Shown here: one piece after another, positions 22,983-31,377 of the stretch | How positions within the stretch are numbered: position 1 is the first letter of the stretch | Layout of the letters: each line of letters starts with the position of its first letter | DNA from: Cupriavidus yeoncheonensis | GTDB lineage: Bacteria > Pseudomonadota > Gammaproteobacteria > Burkholderiales > Burkholderiaceae | NCBI RefSeq assembly: GCF_905397275.1 | Contig: NZ_CAJPUY010000038.1 | Span: forward strand, 1 to 42,482 | Reading direction: 5' to 3' | DNA: 42,482 bases | Position numbers and translations under genes: made by a program | Notes under the pieces: model-generated | What the model was told of the DNA's origin: nothing | What the model saw: only the letters and a program-made list of their open reading frames with translations | Databases searched by the model: none

Positions 22983-24161
22983 ATGCAACAAGCCGTCATC
23001 GTTGACGCCATCCGCAGCCCGATGGGCCGCTCCAAGCAGGGTTCGGCTTTCACCGAACTGCACGCCACCGAACTGCTGGCCCAGGTGCTCAAGGGCCTGG
23101 TGGAGCGCAACAGGCTGGACCCGGGCCTGGTGGACGACGTCATCACGGGCTGCGTCACGCAGGCCGGCGAGCAATCCGCCGGCCCGGGCCGCGTGGCCTG
23201 GCTGGCGGCGGGCTTCCCCGACCACGTACCGGCCACCACCATCGACCGCAAGTGCGGCTCCAGCCAGCAGGCCGTGCACTTTGCCGCGCAGGGCATCATG
23301 GCCGGCGCCTATGACATCGTGATCGCGTGCGGCATCGAGTCGATGAGCCGCGTGCCGATGGGTTCGGCGCGTATCGGCCAGAACCCCTATGGCCCGTCGA
23401 TGGAAGCGCGCTATGCGCCGGGCCTGGTGTCGCAGGGCGTCGCCGCCGAACTGGTGGCCGCAAAGTACGAACTGTCGCGCCAACAGATGGACGGCTACTC
23501 GGCCCGCTCGCACGAGCTGGCCGCCGCCGCGCGCGAAGCCGGCGCGTTCCGCCGCGAGATCCTGCCGATCGTGACGCCCAACGGCGTGATCGAGCACGAC
23601 GAAACCATCCGCCCCGGCACCTCGGTGGAGAAGCTCGGCACGCTGCAGGCCTCGTTCCGCAATGACGAACTGAGCGCGCGGTTCCCGCAGATCGGCTGGA
23701 ACGTGACCGCTGGCAATGCCTCGCAGATCAGCGACGGCGCCTCGGCCATGCTGCTGATGAGCGAAGCGGCGGCACAGCGCCTGGGGCTGAAGCCGCGCGC
23801 GCGCTTCGTGGCCTTCGACGTGTGCGGCGACGATCCGGTGATGATGCTGACCGCGCCGATCCCGGCCAGCCAGCGCGCCATCAGGAAGAGCGGCCTGAAG
23901 CTGGACCAGATCGACCACTACGAGATCAACGAGGCGTTCGCCTGCGTGCCGCTGGCCTGGCAGAAGGCGCTCGGCGCCGACGCCGCGCGCCTGAACCCGC
24001 GTGGCGGCGCGATTGCGCTGGGCCACCCGCTCGGTGCGTCGGGCGTGCGCCTGATGACCACCATGCTGCATGCGCTGGAAGACAGCGGCGGCCGCTACGG
24101 CCTGCAGTCGATGTGCGAGGCCGGCGGCATGGCCAACGCCACCATCATCGAGCGACTGTAA
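22983..24161 (+). CDS. Thiolase (acetyl-CoA C-acyltransferase family)
   Basis: A 392-residue thiolase. The nucleophile is Cys91 in IDRKCGSSQQAVHFAAQG. The catalytic histidine is His348 in LGHPLGASGVRL, the second cysteine is Cys378 in MCEAGGMANA, and NEAFA is also present. Cys-Gly-Ser-Ser at the nucleophile resembles degradative thiolases of lipid and steroid breakdown more than the classical PhaA type. It should cleave a 3-ketoacyl-CoA, probably as the last step of this cluster. CAGGAGACAACCCC precedes ATG 22983. It heads an operon with an SDR gene and a crotonase gene, divergent from iclR. Confidence 0.94.
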   Translation: MQQAVIVDAIRSPMGRSKQGSAFTELHATELLAQVLKGLVERNRLDPGLVDDVITGCVTQAGEQSAGPGRVAWLAAGFPDHVPATTIDRKCGSSQQAVHFAAQGIMAGAYDIVIACGIESMSRVPMGSARIGQNPYGPSMEARYAPGLVSQGVAAELVAAKYELSRQQMDGYSARSHELAAAAREAGAFRREILPIVTPNGVIEHDETIRPGTSVEKLGTLQASFRNDELSARFPQIGWNVTAGNASQISDGASAMLLMSEAAAQRLGLKPRARFVAFDVCGDDPVMMLTAPIPASQRAIRKSGLKLDQIDHYEINEAFACVPLAWQKALGADAARLNPRGGAIALGHPLGASGVRLMTTMLHALEDSGGRYGLQSMCEAGGMANATIIERL

Positions 24162-24253
24162 GGCCTTTGCATGGGCCGGGCTTCGTCCCGGTTCGTGCTG
24201 TATTTCCCGAAGCCCAATTCCTGAATATTCCTGAACAGAACCGGAGACTCAAG

Positions 24254-25021
24254 ATGAAACTGACCGCAGATATGTCCGCCGTGGTGACCGGCGGCGCGTC
24301 CGGCCTGGGCCTGGCCACCGCACGCCGCCTGATCGAGCGTGGCGTGAGCGTGGTGATCGCCGACCTGTCCGAAGAACGCGGCCATGCCGCCGTGGACGAA
24401 CTGGGCCCCAAGGCCTGCTTCGTCAAGGCCGATGTCTGCGACACCGAGCAGATGAACGCCGTCTACGACGCCGCCGAGGCACTCGCCCCGCTGCGCGCGC
24501 TGGTGCACTGCGCCGGCCTGGGCGGCCCGGTGCGCGTGGTCGAGAAGGACGGCTCGCCCGGTTCGCTGGAAAAGTACGAATCGATCGTGCGCATCAACCT
24601 GATCGGCACGTTCAATGCGTTGCGCCTCGCTGCCGCGCGCATGGCGAAGAACGACATGGTGGACGGCGAGCGCGGCGCCTGCGTGCTGACCGCCTCGGTG
24701 GCCGCCTACGAAGGCCAGATCGGCCAGATCCCGTATTCGTCGGCCAAGGCCGGCATCGTCGGCATGACGCTGGTGGCCGCGCGCGACCTGGCGCAACGCG
24801 CCATCCGCGTCTGCACGATCGCGCCGGGCCTGTTCGACACGCCGCTGCTGGCCAAGCTGCCGGAAAACGTGCGCGCTTCGCTGGGGGCCATGGTGCCGCA
24901 CCCCGCGCGCCTGGGCGCACCGGACGAGTACGCCTCGACCGCCCTGCATATCCTCGAGAACATCATGCTCAACGGCGAAACCATCCGCCTGGATGGTGCC
25001 ATCCGCATGGCCCCGCGCTGA
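24254..25021 (+). CDS. Short-chain dehydrogenase, 3-hydroxyacyl-CoA dehydrogenase type
   Basis: A 255-residue SDR. The cofactor loop is VVTGGASGLGLATA (about 10-23), Asp37 in VVIADLS suggests NAD+ preference, and the catalytic residues are Ser148, Tyr161 and Lys165 (YSSAKAG). The insertion GGPVRVVEKDGSPGSLEKY and the ending TIRLDGAIRMAPR resemble HSD17B10 and bacterial 3-hydroxy-2-methylbutyryl-CoA dehydrogenases. It would oxidise a 3-hydroxyacyl-CoA to the ketoacyl-CoA used by the thiolase 92 bp upstream. ATG 24254 has GGAG shortly upstream. Confidence 0.9.
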   Translation: MKLTADMSAVVTGGASGLGLATARRLIERGVSVVIADLSEERGHAAVDELGPKACFVKADVCDTEQMNAVYDAAEALAPLRALVHCAGLGGPVRVVEKDGSPGSLEKYESIVRINLIGTFNALRLAAARMAKNDMVDGERGACVLTASVAAYEGQIGQIPYSSAKAGIVGMTLVAARDLAQRAIRVCTIAPGLFDTPLLAKLPENVRASLGAMVPHPARLGAPDEYASTALHILENIMLNGETIRLDGAIRMAPR

Positions 25022-25077
25022 GCCGCCGGCATCGCCTCGACCGATCTCAAGGAACCAGGACCAACACAAGGACAAGC

Positions 25078-25842
25078 ATGAGCGAAACGCTGCAACTCGA
25101 AACACGCGGCAACATCCTGCTGATCACACTGAACCGACCCGAGGCGCGCAATGCCATGGACTTCGAGACCGCGACGGCAATGGCCGCCGCGCTCGACCAG
25201 TTCGAGTCGCGCGACGACCTGAGCGTGGCGATCCTGACCGGCGCGGGCGGCACCTTCTGCTCCGGCATGGACCTGAAGGGCTTCCTGGCCGGCAAGCGCC
25301 CGAGCCTGCCGGGGCGCGGCTTCGGCGGCCTGACCGAGGCGCCGCCGCGCAAGGTGCTGATCGCCGCCGTGGAAGGCTACGCACTGGCCGGCGGCTTTGA
25401 AATGGCGCTGGCCTGCGACCTGATCGTGGCGTCCAAGGCTGCCAAATTCGGCCTGCCCGAAGTCAAGCGCGGCCTGGTGGCCGGCGCCGGCGGCCTGATG
25501 CGCCTGCCGCGCCGGATGCCCTACCACGTCGCCATGGAGTACGCGCTGACCGGCAATATGCTCGGCGCCGAGCAGGCGCATGCCTACGGCCTGGTCAACC
25601 GCCTGACCGAGCCGGGCCAGGCGCTCGAAGCCGCGCTGGCGCTGGCCGCGGAAGTCGGCGCCAACGGGCCGATGGCCGTGGCGGTCAGCAAGCAGATCGT
25701 CAGCGAATCCACCGACTGGCCGGCGGCGGAGATGTTCGAGCGCCAGCGCCCGATCGTCGCCCCGGTGTTCTCCTCGGCCGACGCGCGCGAAGGCGCGGCC
25801 GCGTTCGCCGAAAAGCGCAAACCGGTGTGGACCGGCAAGTAA
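25078..25842 (+). CDS. Enoyl-CoA hydratase
   Basis: A 254-residue crotonase-fold enzyme with both hydratase glutamates: Glu128 in KFGLPEVKRGLVAGAGG and Glu154 in VAMEYALTGN. Oxyanion-hole segments are CSGMDLKGFL and EGYALAGGFEMAL. It is therefore a better candidate for true hydration of an enoyl-CoA than the crotonase at 20288. It forms an operon with the thiolase and SDR genes (56-bp gap). Its last two codons and stop are the first unit of an 11-bp tandem repeat. Confidence 0.93.
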   Translation: MSETLQLETRGNILLITLNRPEARNAMDFETATAMAAALDQFESRDDLSVAILTGAGGTFCSGMDLKGFLAGKRPSLPGRGFGGLTEAPPRKVLIAAVEGYALAGGFEMALACDLIVASKAAKFGLPEVKRGLVAGAGGLMRLPRRMPYHVAMEYALTGNMLGAEQAHAYGLVNRLTEPGQALEAALALAAEVGANGPMAVAVSKQIVSESTDWPAAEMFERQRPIVAPVFSSADAREGAAAFAEKRKPVWTGK

Positions 25843-25898
25843 GTGGCAAGTACGTGGCAAGTACGTGGCAAGTGAGCGGCAAGCAAGCGGCATGAAGC
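25834..25898. repeat. 11-bp tandem array across the enoyl-CoA hydratase stop codon
   Basis: Units of the form GGCAAGTACGT run from 25834 to 25888: two exact copies at 25845-25866, three variants (25834, 25867, 25878), and a decayed sixth unit to about 25898. The stop codon TAA (25840-25842) is inside the first unit. Since 11 is not a multiple of three, later units are not in frame with the gene. Confidence 0.85.
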
Positions 25899-25914
25899 GG
25901 TAACCGTTGCCCGT

Positions 25915-25941
25915 GCGGCCGGCCTTTGCGCCGGCCGCTTT
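25915..25941 (+). terminator. Probable intrinsic terminator after the thiolase operon
   Basis: GCGGCCGGC (25915-25923) pairs exactly with GCCGGCCGC (25930-25938) around a 6-base loop and is followed by TTT. The U-tract is short, but position and stem strength fit the end of the thiolase-SDR-crotonase operon. Bug copy 4 follows 59 bp later. Confidence 0.6.
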
Positions 25942-25999
25942 GCCATCCACGCCTTGCAGCACCCGCAGCACAACAGACCAAACCATGGAGGAGACACCC

Positions 26000-27001
26000 A
26001 TGACCACCCGGCTGCCACAATCGCTGTTCAGGAACTCCGCCGCGCTGATGCTTCCGGGCATCCTGGGCGCGGCCGCCCTGCCTAACGTCGCGCAGGCCGC
26101 GCCCGCGTGGCCCGAAAAGCCCATCACCATCATCGTGCCCGGTGCGCCCGGAGGCACCACCGATATCCCCACGCGCCTCGTCGCGCAGAAGCTCTCGGCC
26201 CTGCTCGGCCAGCCCGTCGTGGTGGACAACCGCCCCGGCAGCGGCGGCATCATCGGCACGCAGACGTTCATGCGCGCGCCGGCCGACGGCTACACGCTGC
26301 TGGTCGGCAATACCGGCTCCCACGCCATCAACTACAGCGCCTACAGGCTGCTCACCTACAAGCCGCAGGATTTCATGCCACTCACGGACATGATCTCCTT
26401 CCCGAACGTGCTGGTCGTCAACGCACAGTCGCCGTACAAGACCGTGGGCGACCTGGTCGCGCAGTTGAAGAAGTCGCCGGGGAAATACTCGTACAGCTCG
26501 GCGGGCATCGGGCAGACCACGCATCTGACGTCGGAACTGTTCCGGCTGCGTACCGGCACCGAAGTCATCCATGTGCCATACAAGGGCTCCACACCGGCCA
26601 CCACCTCGCTGCTGGCGGGTGAAACCACATTCATGTTCGACAACCTGACGCAGGCATTGCCGCATATCCGCGCAGGCAAGCTGCGCGCGCTGGCCGTGAC
26701 CAGCGCGGAGCGCCTGCCCGGCCTGCCCGATGTGCCTACCATGGAGCAGGCGGGCATCAGGGACTTCGTGGTGATGGGCTGGCTTGGCGTATTCGCACCG
26801 GCGAAGACACCGCCCGCGGTCGTTGCCACGCTGCAGGATGCGCTGGTCAAGGCCATGCGGGATCCCGAGACCGTGGCCAGGTTCCGCGAGATGGGCGGCA
26901 TTGCCGGTGGCGAGCCACAGCCGAAATTCGCCGCGCTCGTCAACAGCGAAGTCAAACGCTGGGGCGAGACCATCAAGGCGTCGAAAGTCAGCCTCGATTG
27001 A
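26000..27001 (+). CDS. Bug-family (TctC-like) periplasmic solute-binding protein, copy 4
   Basis: A 333-residue binding protein with a signal peptide (SAALMLPGILGAAALPNVAQA). The ligand loop is IIVPGAPGGTTDIPTR. VDNRPGSGGIIGTQTFMRA, HVPYKGSTPATTSLLAG and LPDVPTMEQAGI are family markers. GGAGGAGAC precedes ATG 26000; an in-frame ATG at 25985 is less likely. It lies behind a probable terminator, so it may have its own promoter, and is followed by an MFS gene on the same strand. No membrane subunits of a tripartite transporter are encoded in the window. Confidence 0.92.
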   Translation: MTTRLPQSLFRNSAALMLPGILGAAALPNVAQAAPAWPEKPITIIVPGAPGGTTDIPTRLVAQKLSALLGQPVVVDNRPGSGGIIGTQTFMRAPADGYTLLVGNTGSHAINYSAYRLLTYKPQDFMPLTDMISFPNVLVVNAQSPYKTVGDLVAQLKKSPGKYSYSSAGIGQTTHLTSELFRLRTGTEVIHVPYKGSTPATTSLLAGETTFMFDNLTQALPHIRAGKLRALAVTSAERLPGLPDVPTMEQAGIRDFVVMGWLGVFAPAKTPPAVVATLQDALVKAMRDPETVARFREMGGIAGGEPQPKFAALVNSEVKRWGETIKASKVSLD

Positions 27002-27097
27002 GGCGTGTTTGAGACGCATGCGGGCGGAGCCTGCGCGGGCCTGGCCGATAGCCGCACAGGACATTGGCCCCGCGCCGCCGGGCGGGTGCCAGGCACA

Positions 27098-27126
27098 TTG
27101 ACACCCGTCCGGCCAGCCCCTACGCT
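27098..27126 (+). promoter_or_regulatory. Strong sigma-70-type promoter for the MFS gene
   Basis: A perfect -35 TTGACA (27098-27103), a 17-bp spacer and a -10 TACGCT (27121-27126). The expected start is near 27133, leaving an 85-base leader before the GTG at 27219. The region between Bug copy 4 and the MFS gene is otherwise empty. Confidence 0.65.
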
Positions 27127-27218
27127 GGCTTCACCTGATGAATTCAGCGCCTGCTTAATCTTCATGCGGAGCGGCGCGACACCATCGGGACAACAATAAC
27201 GACCCGAGACATCCCTCC

Positions 27219-28448
27219 GTGCCATCCCGCTTCGACGCGCTCCGCCCGGCGCTCCCCATCCTCCTGGGCGCCTCCGTTATGTTGAGCCTGGCCATGGGCC
27301 TGCGCCAGAGCCTGGGCATCTTCATGCCGCCCCTGACGAAGGACATCGGCATTTCGGTGTCCGACTTCACCGTGGCCATTGCCGTGCAGAACCTGGCCTG
27401 GGGCCTGCTGCAGCCGCTCGCGGGCGCGTGGGCCACGCGCGTCGGGTTCCGGCCGCTGATGATGAGCGGCTCGCTGCTCTACGTGATCGGACTGGTCCTG
27501 CTCTGCACCTCGCACGGCCTGGTCGGCGTGACGCTGGGCGCCGGCGTGGCCATCGGCGCGTCGATGGCCTGCACGGGCAGCGCGATCTCCATGGCGGTGG
27601 CGGCGCGGCCGGTGCCGGCGGCCATGCGCAGCACGGTGCTGGGGCTGGTGTCGGGCGCCGGCTCGCTGGGTGCGCTGATCGCCGCGCCGATCGGCCAGGT
27701 GGTCGCGCAGTCCTTCGGCTGGCGCACCGGCGTGGCGGCGTTCGTGATCCTGGCATTGGTGATGCTGCCCGCGGCCTGGTTCGCCGGCCGGGTGGACCGC
27801 CTGCCTATCGCCACGCCGCAAGGCGCGGACCAGGACAATGCACGCCAGGCGCTTGGCACGGCGTTGCGCCACGTACCGTTCCTGGTCATGGCCATGGCCT
27901 ATTTCGTGTGCGGCATGCAGCTGGTATTCCTGACCACGCACCTGCCCTCCTACCTCGATATCTGCGGCATGGACCCGATGCTCAGCGCGAAGGCGCTCGG
28001 CGTCATCGGCGGCTTCAACGTACTGGGCAGCATCTTCTTCGGATGGGCTGGCGGGCGCGTCAACAAGCTCTTGCTGCTGGGCTGCATCTACACCATCCGC
28101 TCGCTGGCGCTGACCTGGTATTTTTCGTCGGCACCCACGCCCGCGAGCACGCTGGTATTCGCGGCCGTGATGGGTTTCCTGTGGCTTGGCGTGGCGCCGC
28201 TGGTGGCAGGCTGGATCGGCGAGACCTTCGGCCTGCGCTGGCAGGCCATGCTCGGCGGCATGGCCTTCTTCAGCCACCAGATCGGCAGCTTTGTCGGCGC
28301 GTTCGGCGGTGGCCTGGTGTATGACGCGCTGGGGTCGTACACGCTGGCCTGGCAGGTCGGCGTGGGGCTTGGCCTGACTGCCGGTCTGGCGCAGATTGCC
28401 TTTGCCGTAGCGACGCAGCGCCGCCCACCGGCGCTGGCCACGACCTAG
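27219..28448 (+). CDS. Major facilitator superfamily transporter
   Basis: A 409-residue membrane protein with about 12 hydrophobic helices, arranged as two halves around the hydrophilic loop near RVDRLPIATPQGADQDNARQ (middle). The first half has MGLRQSLGIFMPPLTKDIGIS, and the loop WATRVGFRPLMM after helix 2 fits the family motif A. It probably moves an organic anion by proton coupling, though the substrate cannot be read from the sequence. The start is GTG 27219 with only a weak ribosome-binding site; no in-frame ATG lies close enough to retain helix 1. A consensus-like promoter lies 93-121 bp upstream. Confidence 0.88.
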   Translation: MPSRFDALRPALPILLGASVMLSLAMGLRQSLGIFMPPLTKDIGISVSDFTVAIAVQNLAWGLLQPLAGAWATRVGFRPLMMSGSLLYVIGLVLLCTSHGLVGVTLGAGVAIGASMACTGSAISMAVAARPVPAAMRSTVLGLVSGAGSLGALIAAPIGQVVAQSFGWRTGVAAFVILALVMLPAAWFAGRVDRLPIATPQGADQDNARQALGTALRHVPFLVMAMAYFVCGMQLVFLTTHLPSYLDICGMDPMLSAKALGVIGGFNVLGSIFFGWAGGRVNKLLLLGCIYTIRSLALTWYFSSAPTPASTLVFAAVMGFLWLGVAPLVAGWIGETFGLRWQAMLGGMAFFSHQIGSFVGAFGGGLVYDALGSYTLAWQVGVGLGLTAGLAQIAFAVATQRRPPALATT

Positions 28449-28491
28449 TGTCCTGAACTAGTCTTCGTTGGAAGGCCCAACGGAGACATCC

Positions 28492-29946
28492 ATGCCACGT
28501 GCACGAGCCGGCATCCGCCGCGCGGCCCTGCTGCTGCTCGCCTTCATCCTGGCGGCCTGTGGCGGCAGCTCGCAGGTGTCCATCACGATCGGCACGCCAG
28601 CTGCCTCCGCACTGGCCGTGGTCATCACCGGGCTGCCGTCGGGCACCAGCGGCGATGTGACCGTGAACGGGCCAGCCGGCTTTCGCCAGCGCCTGGGCAG
28701 CAGCGCCACGCTGTCTGGCCTGGCGGCCGGCGTCTACACCGTGGTGGCGGCAAGCGTGCTGTCCGGCTCGGCCGCGTTCTTTCCCCAGCCTGTCACGCAG
28801 CAGGTGACCGTGGGCAATGGCACGGCAAGCGCCACCGTGACATACGGGACGTCGCAGCCCTTCGCGCTGGCGCTGCAGGAAGTTGCTGGCGGCCTCGCGG
28901 CGCCGGTCTTCCTGACGTCACCCGCCAATGACGCGCGGCTGTTTATCGTCGAGCGCGCGGGGCGCATCCGTGTGATGCAGGGCGGCACGCTGCTGGCCAC
29001 GCCGTTCCTCGATATCGCATCGCTGACGACCACGGACGGCGAGCGCGGCCTGCTGTCGATGGCATTCGATCCCGCGTACGCGGCAAACGGGCGCTTCTAC
29101 GTCTACTACACCGACACCGCCGGCAATATCACGATCGCGCGCTACCAGGTCTCCGCGTCGAACCCCAATGTCGCCAACACGGCGGCCACCATCCTGCTCA
29201 CCATCCCGCACCCGAACTTCAGCAACCACAACGGCGGGCTGGCAGCCTTCGGGCCCGACGGCATGCTCTACCTGGGCACGGGCGATGGTGGCGGCGGTGG
29301 TGACCCGTCGGGGAATGCGCAGAACCTCGATTCGCTGCTGGGCAAACTGCTGCGCATCGACGTTACCAGCGGCCAGCCCTACGCGATCCCTCCCGGCAAC
29401 CCGTTCGCGGGCCAGCCCGGGCGCCGCGGCGAAATCTGGGCAAGCGGCCTGCGCAACCCCTGGCGCTTTGCGTTCGACAGCACGGACGGCACGCTCTACA
29501 TTGCCGACGTGGGTCAGGACCAGCGCGAGGAAATCGACGTGGCCCCGTCTGCCACGGGCGGCTTGAACTATGGCTGGAACCGGACCGAAGGTTCGGCATG
29601 CTTCGGGGCGCCGACCTGCAGCATGCAGGGCATTACCCAGCCGCAACTCGATTACGGCCACGATGCGAACGGCGGCTGCGCGGTAGTCGGCGGCTATGTC
29701 TACCGCGGCGCCGCCATGCCGCCCTTGCGCGGCCGCTATCTGTATTCGGACCTGTGCAGTGGCTGGCTGCGCAGCTTCGATTTTCGCGAAGCAGCGGCAG
29801 AGCAGATCGACTGGGGCATCGCCGTCCCGGGCAGCGTGCTGTCGTTTGGCGCGGACGCGCAGGGCGAGATCTACGTGCTGGCCGACCCGCTTACCTCGTC
29901 CGGCAGCGGCAAGGTGTATCGCATCGTCCAACGCAACGCGCCGTAA
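28492..29946 (+). CDS. PQQ-type sugar dehydrogenase (GSDH family), lipoprotein
   Basis: A 484-residue lipoprotein with signal and lipobox AALLLLAFILAACGG (Cys about 23). Residues 24-125 form a small beta-rich domain (SITIGTPAASALAVVITGL, then GLAAGVYTVVAASV), which may be an added Ig-like module. The rest is the six-bladed propeller of the soluble glucose/aldose dehydrogenase family: FIVERAGRIRVMQGG, GERGLLSMAFDP, NHNGGLAAFGPDGMLYLGTG, DSLLGKLLRIDV, WASGLRNPWRFAFD and NYGWNRTEGSACF. Known relatives oxidise aldoses with PQQ in the periplasm. CGGAGACATCC precedes ATG 28492. No PQQ biosynthesis genes are in the window, so the cofactor is assumed. Confidence 0.88.
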   Translation: MPRARAGIRRAALLLLAFILAACGGSSQVSITIGTPAASALAVVITGLPSGTSGDVTVNGPAGFRQRLGSSATLSGLAAGVYTVVAASVLSGSAAFFPQPVTQQVTVGNGTASATVTYGTSQPFALALQEVAGGLAAPVFLTSPANDARLFIVERAGRIRVMQGGTLLATPFLDIASLTTTDGERGLLSMAFDPAYAANGRFYVYYTDTAGNITIARYQVSASNPNVANTAATILLTIPHPNFSNHNGGLAAFGPDGMLYLGTGDGGGGGDPSGNAQNLDSLLGKLLRIDVTSGQPYAIPPGNPFAGQPGRRGEIWASGLRNPWRFAFDSTDGTLYIADVGQDQREEIDVAPSATGGLNYGWNRTEGSACFGAPTCSMQGITQPQLDYGHDANGGCAVVGGYVYRGAAMPPLRGRYLYSDLCSGWLRSFDFREAAAEQIDWGIAVPGSVLSFGADAQGEIYVLADPLTSSGSGKVYRIVQRNAP

Positions 29947-29964
29947 ATCCTGCTCCGCGGCTAC

Positions 29965-31146
29965 TCAGTGCCACGCGCTGCCGAGCTGGATATAGAACGC
30001 GTTCTGCCCCTGGCTGTGGGCTACGTCGATGCCCATGGACACGCCGAGCTTGCGCGCGATCATGTAGCGAAAGCCGGCCCCCACGCTGTAGACCTTGGTG
30101 GCATCGGAGAAATCATGCCAGCGGCCGTAGGCCTTGCCGGTCCCGGTGAAGCCCAGCAGCGCCCAGCGTGGCGTGACGTCCCAGCGCAACTCCATTTCCG
30201 CCATGACGGCGTTGCGGTCCTGGTAGCGGCCCTTCTGCACGCCACGCAGGTCCACGTAGGGCTGCGCGTAGAACGGCACGTCGCCGGTGGAAAAGCGCGT
30301 GTCGGCGCGCAGCCCGAGGATCAGCGTGCGCGCCAGCGGCAGCCAGGTATAGCCGCGCGCGTTATACATGTCGAAGGTCTGCGTGCTGCCCAGGCCGGGG
30401 CGCGCGAACTGCACCTCCAGTTCGGCATAGCTGCCCTTGTTCGGATAGAAGATGTTGTCGCGCGAATCGTAGTCGACGACGATCCCGCCCTTGCCGATGC
30501 GCTGGTCCTTGTCGATGCTGCCGAGCTCGTCGGCATTGCCGAACTTGAAACGCGTCGACGCATCGAACAGCATGTAACGCGGGCCCACGTACCAGCGCGA
30601 ATCGCCAATGCGCGCCAGGAACTGCTGGATCAGGAACGTGCCCTGCAGTTCGTAGGCGCGCGGCTGGTTCAGCAAGCCAAAGTAATCGAGCTGGGCGTCG
30701 ACCTTGGCAATGGCGCCGAGATACCGGTACCGGTCGCCGTCCCAGGTGTGGAAATGGACCAGGCCCGCGGCCCAGGTGCCGTTATCCGTATAGGCGCCGC
30801 CGATGGCGGTGATATTCGGCGGTGACGGTCCGTTGCCGGATGCCTTGGCATGGGCCTCGGCCACGGACTCGGAAAAGAACACCAAGCCGAGCCCGATGCC
30901 GTAACCCACTGCAGGTTCGGTGATGATGGTCGGCACGGGCAGCGCGCCCTTGTGGTTGAGCAGGAAGTCGCTCGCATCCAGCATGCCGTCTTCGGGATCA
31001 AGGAACGACAGGCTGCGCGACGGCTTCGCTTGCGCCGGGGTGGCGGGCGCGGCCTCCTGCGCCTGCGCCGCGCCCCATGTCGACAGGCCCAGCGCCGCCA
31101 GCCACGCAGCCAGCATGTTCCGGGCGGATCTTGGCGCAGTGGTCAT
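29965..31146 (-). CDS. BamA/TamA-like outer-membrane beta-barrel protein (surface antigen family)
   Basis: A 393-residue protein with a signal peptide (MLAAWLAALGLSTWGAAQAQ) and then alternating amphipathic strands typical of a barrel. The stretch GGIVVDYDSRDNIFYPNKGSYAELEV is the recognisable surface-antigen motif. It is followed by PFYAQPYVDLRGVQKGRYQDRNAV and GAGFRYMIARKLGVSMGIDVA, and the last strand ends FYIQLGSAWH. POTRA domains are absent, so it is a stand-alone barrel, not BamA. A role in transport or surface exposure is possible. It converges on the sugar dehydrogenase with an 18-bp gap and is divergent from purT. Confidence 0.85.
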   Translation of the reverse strand: MTTAPRSARNMLAAWLAALGLSTWGAAQAQEAAPATPAQAKPSRSLSFLDPEDGMLDASDFLLNHKGALPVPTIITEPAVGYGIGLGLVFFSESVAEAHAKASGNGPSPPNITAIGGAYTDNGTWAAGLVHFHTWDGDRYRYLGAIAKVDAQLDYFGLLNQPRAYELQGTFLIQQFLARIGDSRWYVGPRYMLFDASTRFKFGNADELGSIDKDQRIGKGGIVVDYDSRDNIFYPNKGSYAELEVQFARPGLGSTQTFDMYNARGYTWLPLARTLILGLRADTRFSTGDVPFYAQPYVDLRGVQKGRYQDRNAVMAEMELRWDVTPRWALLGFTGTGKAYGRWHDFSDATKVYSVGAGFRYMIARKLGVSMGIDVAHSQGQNAFYIQLGSAWH

Positions 31147-31317
31147 GCTCGTCTTTTCCCGTACCCGGCTGTCTGCCGAAGCTAATGACCGAATGTATCG
31201 CGGCAAGCCGGCTCGGGGCGGCATGCCGTCATGAAACTTTTCGAGCGGCGAATTCAATGGCATGCCCCGCGCAGACGTTGCGGCGTGCGCCCGCCCGCGA
31301 CAGGGCCGGACCGTGAA

Positions 31318-31342
31318 GGCCGGCGCCGGCCTGCACTACAAT
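31318..31342 (+). promoter_or_regulatory. Possible purT promoter with palindromic spacer
   Basis: A -10-like TACAAT (31337-31342) stands 36 bp before the purT ATG. Directly upstream is a perfect 14-bp palindrome (31318-31331, GGCCGGCGCCGGCC) in what would be the promoter spacer. No convincing -35 hexamer is seen. Confidence 0.4.
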
Positions 31343-31377
31343 GCGGGCTTTCCCAGCTTCGCGAGCCACGACGCCCC

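Noticed and set aside
24174..24192. Small hairpin CCGGG/CCCGG after the thiolase gene as a terminator
   Set aside because: The stem is only 5 bp with no T-run, and the SDR gene follows in an apparent operon.
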